A stretch of 64,000 nt of DNA from Paraflavitalea soli (GCF_003555545.1 NZ_CP032157.1:4406546-4470545), one strand, 5' to 3'. Shown: positions 43,942 through 51,947, counted from the stretch's first letter. Program-made: numbers and translations. Notes: generated from the sequence alone by a model not told the origin.

Positions 43942-46335
43942 TTACTCTGCCATCATTTCCCTGATAACATCTACAATTTCTTCCAGGTTGGGCTTGCTGA
44001 AATAATCGCCATCGCTGCCATAGCTGGGGCGGTGGGCCTTTGCCGTGATCGTACGCGGAGATACATCGAGCCAGCGGTAACCACCCTGCTTTTCCATTAC
44101 TTCGGTGTACATGTAACCGCAGGCACCGCCGGGCACATCTTCATCTACAAACACAATGCGATTGGTCTTCTTCAGGGAAGCCAGAATATGATGGTGAATA
44201 TCAAAAGGCAACAGGGTTTGAACGTCTACGATCTCACAACTGATGCCGGATCTTTCCAGCACTACGGCAGCCTCCTGGGCAATGCGCAGGGTGGAACCAT
44301 AGGATACCACGGTGATATCAGTGCCCTCCCGCACTATTTCAGGTACACCCAGGGGTACGCGGAAATCGAGCAGGTTGGCAGGCAATTTTTCCTTGAGGCG
44401 GTAACCGTTGAGGGATTCTACTACAATGGCAGGATCATTTCCATCCAGTAAGGTATTGTACATACCGGCAGCCTGTACCATGTTGCGGGGAACGCAAATG
44501 TGCATACCACGCAGGGAATGGATCATCATTCCCATGGGAGAGCCACTGTGCCAGATGCCTTCCAGGCGGTGACCGCGTGTACGTACAATAAGCGGGCAGC
44601 TTTGCCGTCCTTTGGTACGCCAATGCAGGCTGGCCGCATCATCGCTCAATGGTTGCAGGCCGTATAATAAGTAATCGAGGTATTGTATTTCTGCAATGGG
44701 ACGCAAGCCACGCATGGCCAGGCCAATGCCCTGCCCCATGATGGTGAGCTCGCGGATAGCGGTATCAAAGATGCGGTGATTGCCATATTTGGCCTGTAAA
44801 CCGGCAAAGCCCTGGTTCACATCGCCGATCTTACCTACGTCTTCCCCAAAGGCCAATACTTTGGGATTGCTGCTGAAGAGGGCGTCAAAATACTTATTCA
44901 GTATTTCGTAGCCATTGGTCATGGGCGCATCTGATGCGTAGGTAGCAGGTACTGCTTCTACCAATAAGGGGCTCTTTGGACTTTCATCGTAGAGAAAGCT
45001 ACTGTAAGAATTATATCCTTCCTGTTTGAGGGAAGCATACAATGCTTTTATTTCATTGACGGCAGTAGTGTCGCCGGCAGCACTGATCACGCGGTGCAGG
45101 GTATGCAACACATCTTTGCGCTGGGGCTCACGGTTGATGACCAGTTCATGTTTGGCTTTCTCCATATCGCCGTGCACGTCCAGGCCCTGCCTGATGAGGG
45201 CATCTATCAATTCTACGCAATGGGCCACCTGCTGTTTGATGGGGGCAATGTATTTTTCCCAGGCGCGGTTCTTATTTTCACGCACCAGTTCTTTAGACGC
45301 TACTTCAATTTCATACAGTTCATCTTCACTGGCCAGTTCATTTTCGAGTACCCATTCCCTCATTTTCTTATTGGCATCCCATTCGCGTTCCCATTCGAGC
45401 TGATCAGGAGATTTATAACGCTCATGGCTGCCGGAGGTAGAATGTCCCTGTGGCTGTGTTACTTCTTCCACATGGAATAAGGCGGGTATATGGGTGTCGC
45501 GTATTTTTTGAATGGCGGTTTCCAGCACTTCGCACATGCCGGCATAATCCCATGCTTTGAGTTTATAAATATCAAAACCATTGGTATGGTCTTTTTTCTG
45601 CATGCCCTTCAAGGCTTCTGAAATGGAGCCTTTGGTAGTCTGGTATTTTCGGGGTACGGAAATACCGTAGCCATCATCCCATACAAATACGGCGAGGGGC
45701 ACCTGCAATACACCGGCGGCATTGATGGTTTCCCAGAAATGGCCTTCGGAGGTAGATGCATCACCGATGGTGCAAAAACATATTTCGTTGCCATTATCGC
45801 TCAGTTCGTGCATATCCTGCAAAACACCGGAATGGCGGAAAAGTGTAGAGGCAAGGGCAAATCCCAGGGAGCGGGGCATCTGGGCGGCGGTAGGCGCCAT
45901 ACCAGCTGCAATATTTTTACGATTCACGAGGTCGAGCCACTCTCCATTGCTGTCTACATTGGGGGTAGCGAAATGGGAGTTCATCTGGCGGCCGGAGCTA
46001 TGGGGGTCATTGGCCGGGTTGGGATCGGCATACAACTGGGCGAAAAACTCTTCCAGGGTAGCCTGCCCGGTAGCAAAAGCCAGGGTTTGATCGCGGTAAT
46101 ACCCCGACAGGAAATCACCATTTTTGAAAAACTTGGAGACAGCGATCTGGGCAACTTCCTTACCATCGCCGAAAATGCCAAATTTGGCTTTCCCGGTAAG
46201 CACCTCTTTCCGGCCCATAAGGCTGACTTCCCGGCTTTCACAGGCCATCCGGTAGTCCCGGAGCACTTCTTCCCTGAACTTGTCGAAAGAAAGCTTCTCG
46301 CTGGTGAGCAATGGGTTGTGAATCGTATTTTCCAT
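43942..46335 (-). CDS. 2-oxoacid dehydrogenase E1, fused alpha and beta subunits
   Basis: 797 residues: an alpha half (about 1-345) with the thiamine-diphosphate site GDASTSEGHFWETINA (near residue 218) and WDDGYGISVPRKYQTT, a linker, and a beta half (about 465-797) with LAFGEDVGKIGDVNQGF, FDTAIRELTIMGQGIGLAMRG and VVSYGSTLRIAQEAA. Likely the branched-chain 2-oxoacid (2-oxoisovalerate) E1, decarboxylating the substrate and passing the acyl group to E2 lipoyl. The fused form is usual in Bacteroidota. E2 and E3 genes are not in the window. First gene of the operon. Confidence 0.9.
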   Translation of the reverse strand: MENTIHNPLLTSEKLSFDKFREEVLRDYRMACESREVSLMGRKEVLTGKAKFGIFGDGKEVAQIAVSKFFKNGDFLSGYYRDQTLAFATGQATLEEFFAQLYADPNPANDPHSSGRQMNSHFATPNVDSNGEWLDLVNRKNIAAGMAPTAAQMPRSLGFALASTLFRHSGVLQDMHELSDNGNEICFCTIGDASTSEGHFWETINAAGVLQVPLAVFVWDDGYGISVPRKYQTTKGSISEALKGMQKKDHTNGFDIYKLKAWDYAGMCEVLETAIQKIRDTHIPALFHVEEVTQPQGHSTSGSHERYKSPDQLEWEREWDANKKMREWVLENELASEDELYEIEVASKELVRENKNRAWEKYIAPIKQQVAHCVELIDALIRQGLDVHGDMEKAKHELVINREPQRKDVLHTLHRVISAAGDTTAVNEIKALYASLKQEGYNSYSSFLYDESPKSPLLVEAVPATYASDAPMTNGYEILNKYFDALFSSNPKVLAFGEDVGKIGDVNQGFAGLQAKYGNHRIFDTAIRELTIMGQGIGLAMRGLRPIAEIQYLDYLLYGLQPLSDDAASLHWRTKGRQSCPLIVRTRGHRLEGIWHSGSPMGMMIHSLRGMHICVPRNMVQAAGMYNTLLDGNDPAIVVESLNGYRLKEKLPANLLDFRVPLGVPEIVREGTDITVVSYGSTLRIAQEAAVVLERSGISCEIVDVQTLLPFDIHHHILASLKKTNRIVFVDEDVPGGACGYMYTEVMEKQGGYRWLDVSPRTITAKAHRPSYGSDGDYFSKPNLEEIVDVIREMMAE

Positions 46336-46440
46336 AACTCAAAAGTATTAATAATATGCCCCCGTTGAGCCGGTTTTTGCGGGATGTTAAAAAATTGTCA
46401 TTAGGTCAAAAATTAATTACCTGCAAGTACGTTAAAAATG

Positions 46441-46448
46441 TAATTTTG
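46441..46448 (+). promoter_or_regulatory. Candidate -7 box for the DUF1573 pair
   Basis: TAATTTTG, 29 nt before the first DUF1573 ATG. No convincing -33 partner. Confidence 0.35.
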
Positions 46449-46477
46449 AAGGGTTCACAAACCAAATCCTGAGCAGT

Positions 46478-46921
46478 ATGAAAAAATGGATAACAGTTTT
46501 ACTCATAGCAGGTTTTGCCACGGCCGCCCAGGCGCAAAACACGCCCGATTCCAAATCCGCGGTCCCCGAGGTACTGGCTTTGAAAGAAACCAGTTTTGAC
46601 TTCGGTAAAATAGGCCAGGGACGCCCGGTGACCCATGTATTTGAGGTGACCAATACGGGCAAGGAGGTCATGCGGCTGGACAATGTGCAGGCTTCCTGCG
46701 GATGTACCACTCCCGAATGGAGCCGCGAACCGATCCAACCCGGCGCTACCGCCAGCATTAAGGTAGGGTATAATGCCGCTGCGGAGGGTCCGTTCAACAA
46801 AACGGTAACTATTGTGTATAACAATAATCAAACAAAAACGATCGTCATTTCAGGAAATGTTTATAAGGCGCCCGCAACCTCTGCGCCTGCAAATGCGTCC
46901 TTATCTTTACTAAAACAATAA
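46478..46921 (+). CDS. DUF1573 domain secreted protein
   Basis: 147 residues: signal peptide (MKKWITVLLIAGFATAAQAQ) and an Ig-like beta domain with ETSFDFGKIGQGRPVTHVFEVTN and ASCGCTTPEW, the DUF1573 hallmark. It lacks an enzyme motif and is probably periplasmic or surface-associated. The paired second copy follows 14 bp later. Confidence 0.88.
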   Translation: MKKWITVLLIAGFATAAQAQNTPDSKSAVPEVLALKETSFDFGKIGQGRPVTHVFEVTNTGKEVMRLDNVQASCGCTTPEWSREPIQPGATASIKVGYNAAAEGPFNKTVTIVYNNNQTKTIVISGNVYKAPATSAPANASLSLLKQ

Positions 46922-46935
46922 AAAAACAATTGAAT

Positions 46936-47382
46936 ATGAAACAATTTGTATTGGCAGTTAGCGCCTTGTTCTTATCAGCAACCATGTTTGCCCAATCACC
47001 TTCTGCAGCCGGTCAAAAAGCTGCCGATGTAGTTAAATTCAAAGAAATCGTACACGATTTTGGCAAGATCAAACAAGGTGTGCCAGTAACCTACGACTTT
47101 GTTTTCTCCAATGCCAGCAATAAGCCCATCGTTATTGAGTCGGCTGTAGCTTCCTGCGGCTGCACTACACCCGTAAAGCCTGAAGCTCCTATCGCAAAAG
47201 GCAAGCAAGACAAGATCACTGCCGGTTTCAATGCTGCCACTTTAGGTACTTTCACCAAGCCCATCACTGTTAAAGTTGCTGGTATCGATACTCCTCTGGA
47301 GATCAAGATCACTGGTGAGGTGCTGAATGAAGTGGATTATGCCAAGTACGAAAAAGAAAAAGGCGCTAAGAAAAGCAAATAA
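46936..47382 (+). CDS. DUF1573 domain secreted protein, tandem paralogue
   Basis: 148 residues with signal peptide (MKQFVLAVSALFLSATMFAQ), EIVHDFGKIKQGVPVTYDFVF and SCGCTTPVKPEAPI. It is clearly paralogous to the preceding gene but only moderately similar, indicating an old duplication. The C-terminus is lysine-rich. Same operon. Confidence 0.88.
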   Translation: MKQFVLAVSALFLSATMFAQSPSAAGQKAADVVKFKEIVHDFGKIKQGVPVTYDFVFSNASNKPIVIESAVASCGCTTPVKPEAPIAKGKQDKITAGFNAATLGTFTKPITVKVAGIDTPLEIKITGEVLNEVDYAKYEKEKGAKKSK

Positions 47383-47405
47383 TTCTCTATAATTCATTGA
47401 TATGT

Positions 47406-47438
47406 ATCCCCATAGCATCAGCTGTGGGGATTTTTTTT
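47406..47438 (+). terminator. Rho-independent terminator after the DUF1573 pair
   Basis: Stem of 11 bp (ATCCCCATAGC / GCTGTGGGGAT) with loop ATCA and eight T. Confidence 0.85.
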
Positions 47439-47490
47439 GCTTATAAAGCATTGATATCCTGTAGATTTGCCGACCATTAATATTCTACGC

Positions 47491-47937
47491 ATGCCTTCAG
47501 CTTCTTCGAAAAAGCCGCTTATTACCCCGGAATACCGGGTTTTCTTCCCCATTAAAGTGGGCAAAAGCCAGATCGATGGCCAGGGGGCCTATGCGCTGCA
47601 GCGCATTCCTGCCCGCCGGAAGATCGGCGACCTGGGCGGGGTGATCATTACGATCCGGGAAGCCCGGCGTATTACGGCCCGGACCAAGCGGGTGGCGATG
47701 GTAGAGTTTGACAACGGGGAGGCACTGAATGCTTCTGTGAACAGCAATGAGCTGCGTTATATCAATCACTCCTGCGATCCCAATACGTATATGCGCCTTA
47801 CGCACCGCCGGGTGGAATTCTATGCTTTACGACCTATAAAAGTAAATGAGGAGCTGACCTGCAATTATGGAGAAACGCACCATGATGGAAAGTTACCCTG
47901 CCAGTGCGGCGCCCGGAATTGTAAAGGGTTTATTTGA
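47491..47937 (+). CDS. SET domain protein with post-SET motif
   Basis: 148 residues. SET signatures: GQGAYALQRIPARRKIGDLGG (SET-N), NHSCDPNTYM (near residue 95, the pseudoknot), EELTCNYGE (near residue 120) and the post-SET zinc motif CQCGARNCKGF at the C-terminus. The fold is that of lysine methyltransferases; the substrate is unknown in bacteria. ATG at 47491 is used; a TAGATTTG box at 47462-47469 fits as -7 element. Confidence 0.88.
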   Translation: MPSASSKKPLITPEYRVFFPIKVGKSQIDGQGAYALQRIPARRKIGDLGGVIITIREARRITARTKRVAMVEFDNGEALNASVNSNELRYINHSCDPNTYMRLTHRRVEFYALRPIKVNEELTCNYGETHHDGKLPCQCGARNCKGFI

Positions 47938-47941
47938 TTAC

Positions 47942-48093
47942 GAATGCAGAATTTAGTATTTAGAATTGCTCCGCATTTTTTTCAAGCCCTCTAACTTAAA
48001 AGTTGCTGAATTTTCAAGGTTGATCAGCCTGTATTCATTACGTTGAACAGATCGCAGCAGCCATCCAAAATTCTACATCCTAAATTCGAAATC
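47942..48093. repeat. Heptad word-repeat arms flanking the SET-aminotransferase gap
   Basis: Left array: units of GAATTTA type at 47942, 47949, 47956 and 47963, starting just after the SET stop. Right array: units of CTAAATT / CGAAATC type at 48066, 48073, 48080 and 48087, ending 16 nt before the next ATG. The two arrays share reverse-complement words and are 96 nt apart. Confidence 0.7.
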
Positions 48094-48096
48094 CTT

Positions 48097-48104
48097 TACT
48101 TTTG
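48097..48104 (+). promoter_or_regulatory. Candidate -7 box giving a leaderless aminotransferase mRNA
   Basis: TACTTTTG is only 4 nt before the ATG at 48109. If it is the -7 element, the transcript starts at or near the A of ATG. Confidence 0.4.
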
Positions 48105-48108
48105 CGCC

Positions 48109-49305
48109 ATGTTAACTATCAGTCATCGCGGGCAAACGATGCCCGCTTCTCCCATCCGTAAGCTGGTTCCGTATGCCGAAGCAGCTAAGAAGAAAGGTGT
48201 TAAAGTGTACCACCTCAATATTGGTCAGCCGGATATTGAAACGCCCAAGGCGGCGCTGGATGCTGTGCGCCATGCCGATTTTAAAGTGCTGGAATACAGC
48301 CATAGCGCGGGCAATGAAAGCTATCGCCGCAAGCTGGTGCAGTATTACCATTCCAGAGGTATTGAAATTGATCATACGCAGATCATTGTTACTACGGGTG
48401 GATCAGAAGCCATCCTCTTTGGTTTTATGGCCTGCCTGGATGCAGGTGATGAAGTGATCATCCCGGAGCCTTTTTATGCCAATTACAATGGATTTGCGGT
48501 AGCAGCGGATGTGATCGTAAAGCCCATCACCTCCCATATTGAAACGGGCTTTGCCCTCCCACCTATCAGCGAATTTGAGAAAGCGATTGGTCCGAAAACA
48601 AAGGCCATTGTACTTTGCAATCCCAATAATCCTACGGGCTACCTCTATAGCCGGGAGGAAATGGAAACGCTGAAAGAGATCATCAAAAAACATAACCTCT
48701 ACCTGTTTGCCGATGAAGCGTACCGGGAGTTTTGCTATGAAGGCGAGCACATCAGCGCCATGCACCTGAAAGGAGTTGATGACCATGTAATATTAATGGA
48801 CACGATCTCCAAGCGCTATAGCGCCTGTGGCGGTCGTATTGGCGCCCTTGTGACCCGCAATAAGCAAGTGTATGATACGGCGATGAAGTTTGCCCAGGCC
48901 AGGTTGAGTCCGCCTTCTTTTGCCCAGATACTGGGTGAGGCGGCGGTAGACCTGCCAGAGGATTATTTTGATGCTACCAAAGCGGAGTATAAGAAACGGC
49001 GTGATCTGATGGTGAGCCGGTTGAATGCTATGCCGGGGGTATTTTGTCCTAATCCCGGTGGTGCCTTTTATGCCATTGCACGCTTGCCGATCGATGACGC
49101 AGATGTATTTTGTCAGTGGTTGCTGGAATCTTTCTCACACGACAAACAAACAGTGATGCTGGCCCCTGCTACGGGTTTTTATGGCACCAAGGGGCTTGGT
49201 TTGAATGAAGTGCGACTGGCTTATGTGCTGAATGTAGATGATCTGAATAAGGCAATGGATTGCCTGGAAGCGGCGCTGAAAGTGTATCCTGGAAGGAAAG
49301 GATAA
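48109..49305 (+). CDS. PLP-dependent class I/II aminotransferase (aspartate aminotransferase-like)
   Basis: 398 residues, fold-type I. Motifs: VYHLNIGQPDIETPKAA (near residue 35), ATTGGSEAI region, NPNNPTGYLYS, LFADEAYREF and the Schiff-base lysine in DTISKRYSACGGRIG (near residue 240), with the C-terminal arginine in LNEVRLAYVLN binding the substrate carboxylate. Likely an aspartate or aromatic/kynurenine-type aminotransferase; the exact amino acid is not resolved. The frame extends to 48043 through a repeat array; ATG at 48109 (MLTISHRGQ) is preferred. Confidence 0.9.
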   Translation: MLTISHRGQTMPASPIRKLVPYAEAAKKKGVKVYHLNIGQPDIETPKAALDAVRHADFKVLEYSHSAGNESYRRKLVQYYHSRGIEIDHTQIIVTTGGSEAILFGFMACLDAGDEVIIPEPFYANYNGFAVAADVIVKPITSHIETGFALPPISEFEKAIGPKTKAIVLCNPNNPTGYLYSREEMETLKEIIKKHNLYLFADEAYREFCYEGEHISAMHLKGVDDHVILMDTISKRYSACGGRIGALVTRNKQVYDTAMKFAQARLSPPSFAQILGEAAVDLPEDYFDATKAEYKKRRDLMVSRLNAMPGVFCPNPGGAFYAIARLPIDDADVFCQWLLESFSHDKQTVMLAPATGFYGTKGLGLNEVRLAYVLNVDDLNKAMDCLEAALKVYPGRKG

Positions 49306-49351
49306 GAACACAAGCGTATTCAGGCCCCATGTGGGCTGTTTAGATAATGGT

Positions 49352-49390
49352 GATCCCGGACTTGCCTATGGCGGCGGTCTGGGATTTTTC
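49352..49390 (+). terminator. Terminator after the aminotransferase
   Basis: Stem ATCCCGGAC / GTCTGGGAT (49353-49361, 49377-49385) with a T-run; a shorter hairpin GCCCCATGTGGGC precedes it. Confidence 0.6.
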
Positions 49391-49552
49391 TTATAAGGAT
49401 CTGGCTGGCTAATGGCGCCATTGTTTTTGGGTGGGCAGCCTGGTACTTCCTTCGGCTCTAAAGGCCAGATTGCCAATGTGTAGGGATTTCGGGGGCGTAT
49501 TGTATTACGGGTAGGCCGTCCTTCCGATCTTTTTGACTTTCTTTCAATTAAG

Positions 49553-49584
49553 TTTTTGCCGAAAGGTGATTTTAGCTATTTTTG
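49553..49584 (+). promoter_or_regulatory. Promoter of the tRNA-Met transcription unit
   Basis: TTTTTG (49553-49558) and TATTTTTG (49577-49584) with an 18-nt spacer, a near-consensus Bacteroidota promoter. Transcription would begin near 49590, about 130 nt before the tRNA. Confidence 0.65.
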
Positions 49585-49616
49585 CAGCCCGTTTTAAGCC
49601 CTTAGGGGCCGGGGCG

Positions 49617-49706
49617 GGTGGAAAAGGGAAAGTCTGGATTGGTGTTCGATTCCCTTCAACTCCACCGGGAAACCAATAAGGGGTTCAACTCCCTTCCCGG
49701 ATACCA
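49617..49706 (+). other. Structured leader with a tRNA 3'-end-like segment
   Basis: Hairpin 1 (49617-49666): outer stem GGTGGA/TCCACC, inner stem AAGGGAA/TTCCCTT, 19-nt loop. Hairpin 2 (49665-49700): outer CCGGG/CCCGG, inner AAGGG/CCCTT. In hairpin 2 the segment 49679-49706 also reads as a tRNA T-arm with loop TTCAACT, a 7-nt acceptor strand, discriminator A and CCA, without a matching 5' half. May be a tRNA remnant, an integration-site scar or a structured leader processed from the tRNA. Confidence 0.5.
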
Positions 49707-49718
49707 AATGGAACATTT

Positions 49719-49792
49719 GCCGAGGTAGCTCAGTTGGTTAGAGCGCAGGATTCATAACCCTGAGGTGACGGGTTCAATTCCCGTCCTCGGTA
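49719..49792 (+). tRNA. tRNA-Met (anticodon CAT)
   Basis: A 74-nt cloverleaf: acceptor GCCGAGG/CCTCGGT, D-arm GCTC...GAGC, anticodon loop TTCATAA, five-nt variable loop, T-arm ACGGG-TTCAATT-CCCGT, discriminator A; CCA is not encoded. The anticodon stem has an A-C mismatch at the base of the loop, as in other Bacteroidota elongator Met tRNAs. A lysidine-modified tRNA-Ile2 with the same anticodon is less likely. Confidence 0.93.
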
Positions 49793-49798
49793 CACGGA

Positions 49799-49826
49799 AA
49801 GGCTTCACGAAAGTGAGGCCTTTTTT
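49799..49826 (+). terminator. Terminator after tRNA-Met
   Basis: 10-bp stem AAGGCTTCAC / GTGAGGCCTT with GAAA tetraloop and six T. Confidence 0.85.
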
Positions 49827-49895
49827 GTTTAATTTAATGCCTTTCACTTATGTCAACCTCGTAAAATAGAATTCCATAATTAAATAACAAAAATC

Positions 49896-51683
49896 ATGGA
49901 TACAAAATTTGAAGTAACCAACCTAATTACTCCTGTAATAAATAGTTTTAGGACTTTAAGTAACGAATGGAAACACTTCTTCGACATTGGAATCACAGAA
50001 TATTTACAATCACAAACGGAAAAATATTATTTCACCAATACCTTCATTCATAGAAGTGAAAAAGTAAAATTCAAAGACATTTACTATCCAATTAAAGCAA
50101 CATATAAAAATCTTACTACAGATTTTGAAGAGCTTATTGACTTATTCGATGAATACAAAAATATTACATTAGTTGGTTCAGCGGGTAGTGGAAAGACGAC
50201 TTTAATGAAATATATATTTCTAAACATTCTTAAAAAAGGTATAAGGATTCCAATTCTAATTGAATTACGCAATCTAAACGAATACAACGGGGATTTTGAA
50301 AAACTAATTGCCGAAAAAATAATAAAATCAAAAATTAAGCCCAGTGACGATACGTTTAAAAGAACATTGGAAAGCGGAAAGTTTTTATTCCTTTTAGACG
50401 GCTATGACGAGATTTTCACAGATAAAAAACAAGAAATTAATAGGCAAATTGAATTATTTGTCGACTCTTATTCTAAAAATCGATTCCTTATTACTACCCG
50501 TCCTGGTAGTGGGATTGAAAATTTTCCTCGCTTTTATGACTTCAAAGTACGTGAGTTAAATGATAATGATATAAACGGGTTTATTGAAAAAATTGTTACA
50601 GCGCAGGAACGTAAAGAAAGGATTGTAAAATTAATCAACGACCCTAAAAATAATAACTATACAGAATATCTACGCAATCCTTTATTATTATCAATGTTTA
50701 TACTAGCATTTGAGAGTCACCCAGAAATACCAAATAGAAAAAGTTCTTTCTACAGAAACGTTTACGATACTCTTTATTCAAGGCATGATGGGATTACAAA
50801 AAATAGTTTTCCAAGGGAGAAAATAACTAAACTGCAAAGAGATGATTTCGAAAAAATATTAAGTATTTTTTGTTACATTTCTCTTTTGGAGGGTAAATAT
50901 ACTTTTACGACTGAATATTTATCTGACACCCTTTCTAAGGTAAAAGCTACAACTGATAAAGATTTCAAAGTTGATGATTTAATTTATGACCTTAGAACTT
51001 CAATATCCATTCTAATTTTAGATGGATTCGAATATCAATTTCCACATCGTTCAATGCAAGAATATTTTACAGCCTTATTCATAAGCAGGCTTCCATCAGA
51101 CAAAAGAGGGATAGCTTATAAGAATTTATCGAATACTCTTCGAGAATCAAGCACTGACAATAGCTTTAATTTCTGGAGTTTATGTAAAGAGCTTGACGAA
51201 ACAACGTTTACCTCAAAATTTTTAATCCCACAGTTAAAAAAATTTCAGAAACAATTAACACAAAAAGATGACAAGAAATTACTGGATGTATTTTTTAAGA
51301 TCATAGACCCCAGTTTATTGCCCATCGAACTTTCAGATTTAAAAACAGAAGTAAAGCGAATCGGGATATATCGAACTTCTAATTTTTACAACTCAATTAT
51401 TGATTTTTTTAACATCTACGACCACAAAAATTTATTTCTTTTTCCAGAGAGATCTGGTGCCCAAAATGAACTATTAGAAATTTACAAGAAGGTCCGAGCT
51501 AAATCCCCTCACTCAAAGATGTCTCACTTGGAAATCGACGAAGAAACACTACCAATTTTGATTAAATTTAATATCGTGGATGTAATAAAATCATTTAAGA
51601 AATCCATTGATAACAAAATTATAGAACTACAAAACGAAATACAACGGGAAAAAGAGAACATTGATGAGATACTTGGTATTTAA
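49896..51683 (+). CDS. NACHT-domain STAND NTPase (bacterial NLR-like), probable antiphage protein
   Basis: 595 residues. N-terminal helical region without recognised effector (1-88), NACHT core with P-loop GSAGSGKTTLMKY (94-106), Walker B FLFLLDGYDEI (163-173), sensor ITTRPG (199-204), NPLLL (261-265) and the winged-helix hallmark FPHRSMQEYF (382-391), then a 200-residue helical C-terminus ending in a coiled coil (about 570-592). This architecture is that of bNACHT proteins, several of which defend against phage; here the sensing part is short and has no WD, TPR or LRR repeats. The gene is strikingly AT-rich against its neighbours and sits just after a tRNA, both signs of horizontal acquisition. 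Monocistronic. Nuclease or other effector domain not seen. Confidence 0.87.
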   Translation: MDTKFEVTNLITPVINSFRTLSNEWKHFFDIGITEYLQSQTEKYYFTNTFIHRSEKVKFKDIYYPIKATYKNLTTDFEELIDLFDEYKNITLVGSAGSGKTTLMKYIFLNILKKGIRIPILIELRNLNEYNGDFEKLIAEKIIKSKIKPSDDTFKRTLESGKFLFLLDGYDEIFTDKKQEINRQIELFVDSYSKNRFLITTRPGSGIENFPRFYDFKVRELNDNDINGFIEKIVTAQERKERIVKLINDPKNNNYTEYLRNPLLLSMFILAFESHPEIPNRKSSFYRNVYDTLYSRHDGITKNSFPREKITKLQRDDFEKILSIFCYISLLEGKYTFTTEYLSDTLSKVKATTDKDFKVDDLIYDLRTSISILILDGFEYQFPHRSMQEYFTALFISRLPSDKRGIAYKNLSNTLRESSTDNSFNFWSLCKELDETTFTSKFLIPQLKKFQKQLTQKDDKKLLDVFFKIIDPSLLPIELSDLKTEVKRIGIYRTSNFYNSIIDFFNIYDHKNLFLFPERSGAQNELLEIYKKVRAKSPHSKMSHLEIDEETLPILIKFNIVDVIKSFKKSIDNKIIELQNEIQREKENIDEILGI

Positions 51684-51730
51684 GCATCATAAAATAGACA
51701 GTGACAGGAAACTTTAATCAAAGATTATAT

Positions 51731-51907
51731 TCATGAAGAGCGCTCACAAATAATATGTAATAATAAGCCACCGCATCTTTTCCCGGATAATTCGGGCTTA
51801 CTTTTTATCGGCCCCTTAATTAACAAGATGATAATCTTCCGCTGGATATAGGCTACTGATGAGCTTAAGGCTTCTTTGATGCGTGATTCAAGTCGTCTCT
51901 GGATCAT
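51731..51907 (-). pseudogene. Remnant of an AAA ATPase (DUF4143-type) gene
   Basis: The minus-strand frame from ATG 51907 reads MIQRRLESRIKEALSSS and then KIIILLIKGP, which resembles the opening of Bacteroidota AAA+/DUF4143 ATPases up to the start of the P-loop (normally followed by RQxGKTT). The P-loop is not intact and the frame ends after about 58 residues, so it is a decayed 5' fragment. The frame extends upstream through a 20-bp palindrome (to 51946). Assignment is tentative. Confidence 0.35.
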
Positions 51908-51947
51908 GTCTGCAAATCTAACATAAAATGTAAGATTTGCAGACATG
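51905..51947. repeat. 20-bp near-perfect palindrome with 3-nt loop
   Basis: CATGTCTGCAAATCTAACAT (51905-51924) and ATGTAAGATTTGCAGACATG (51928-51947) are reverse complements with one mismatch; the loop is AAA. It begins at the start of the ATPase remnant and could be its operator, a transposon end or a hairpin. Confidence 0.85.

Noticed and set aside
49590-49706. Possible tmRNA or second tRNA gene
   Set aside because: The 3' part looks tRNA-like, but no 5' acceptor partner, D-arm or anticodon arm, and no tmRNA tag frame can be found; kept only as a structured leader or remnant.
51731-51946. 71-residue open frame as a real small gene
   Set aside because: Its first residues are one arm of a palindrome, and the rest resembles a truncated ATPase; treated as a remnant.
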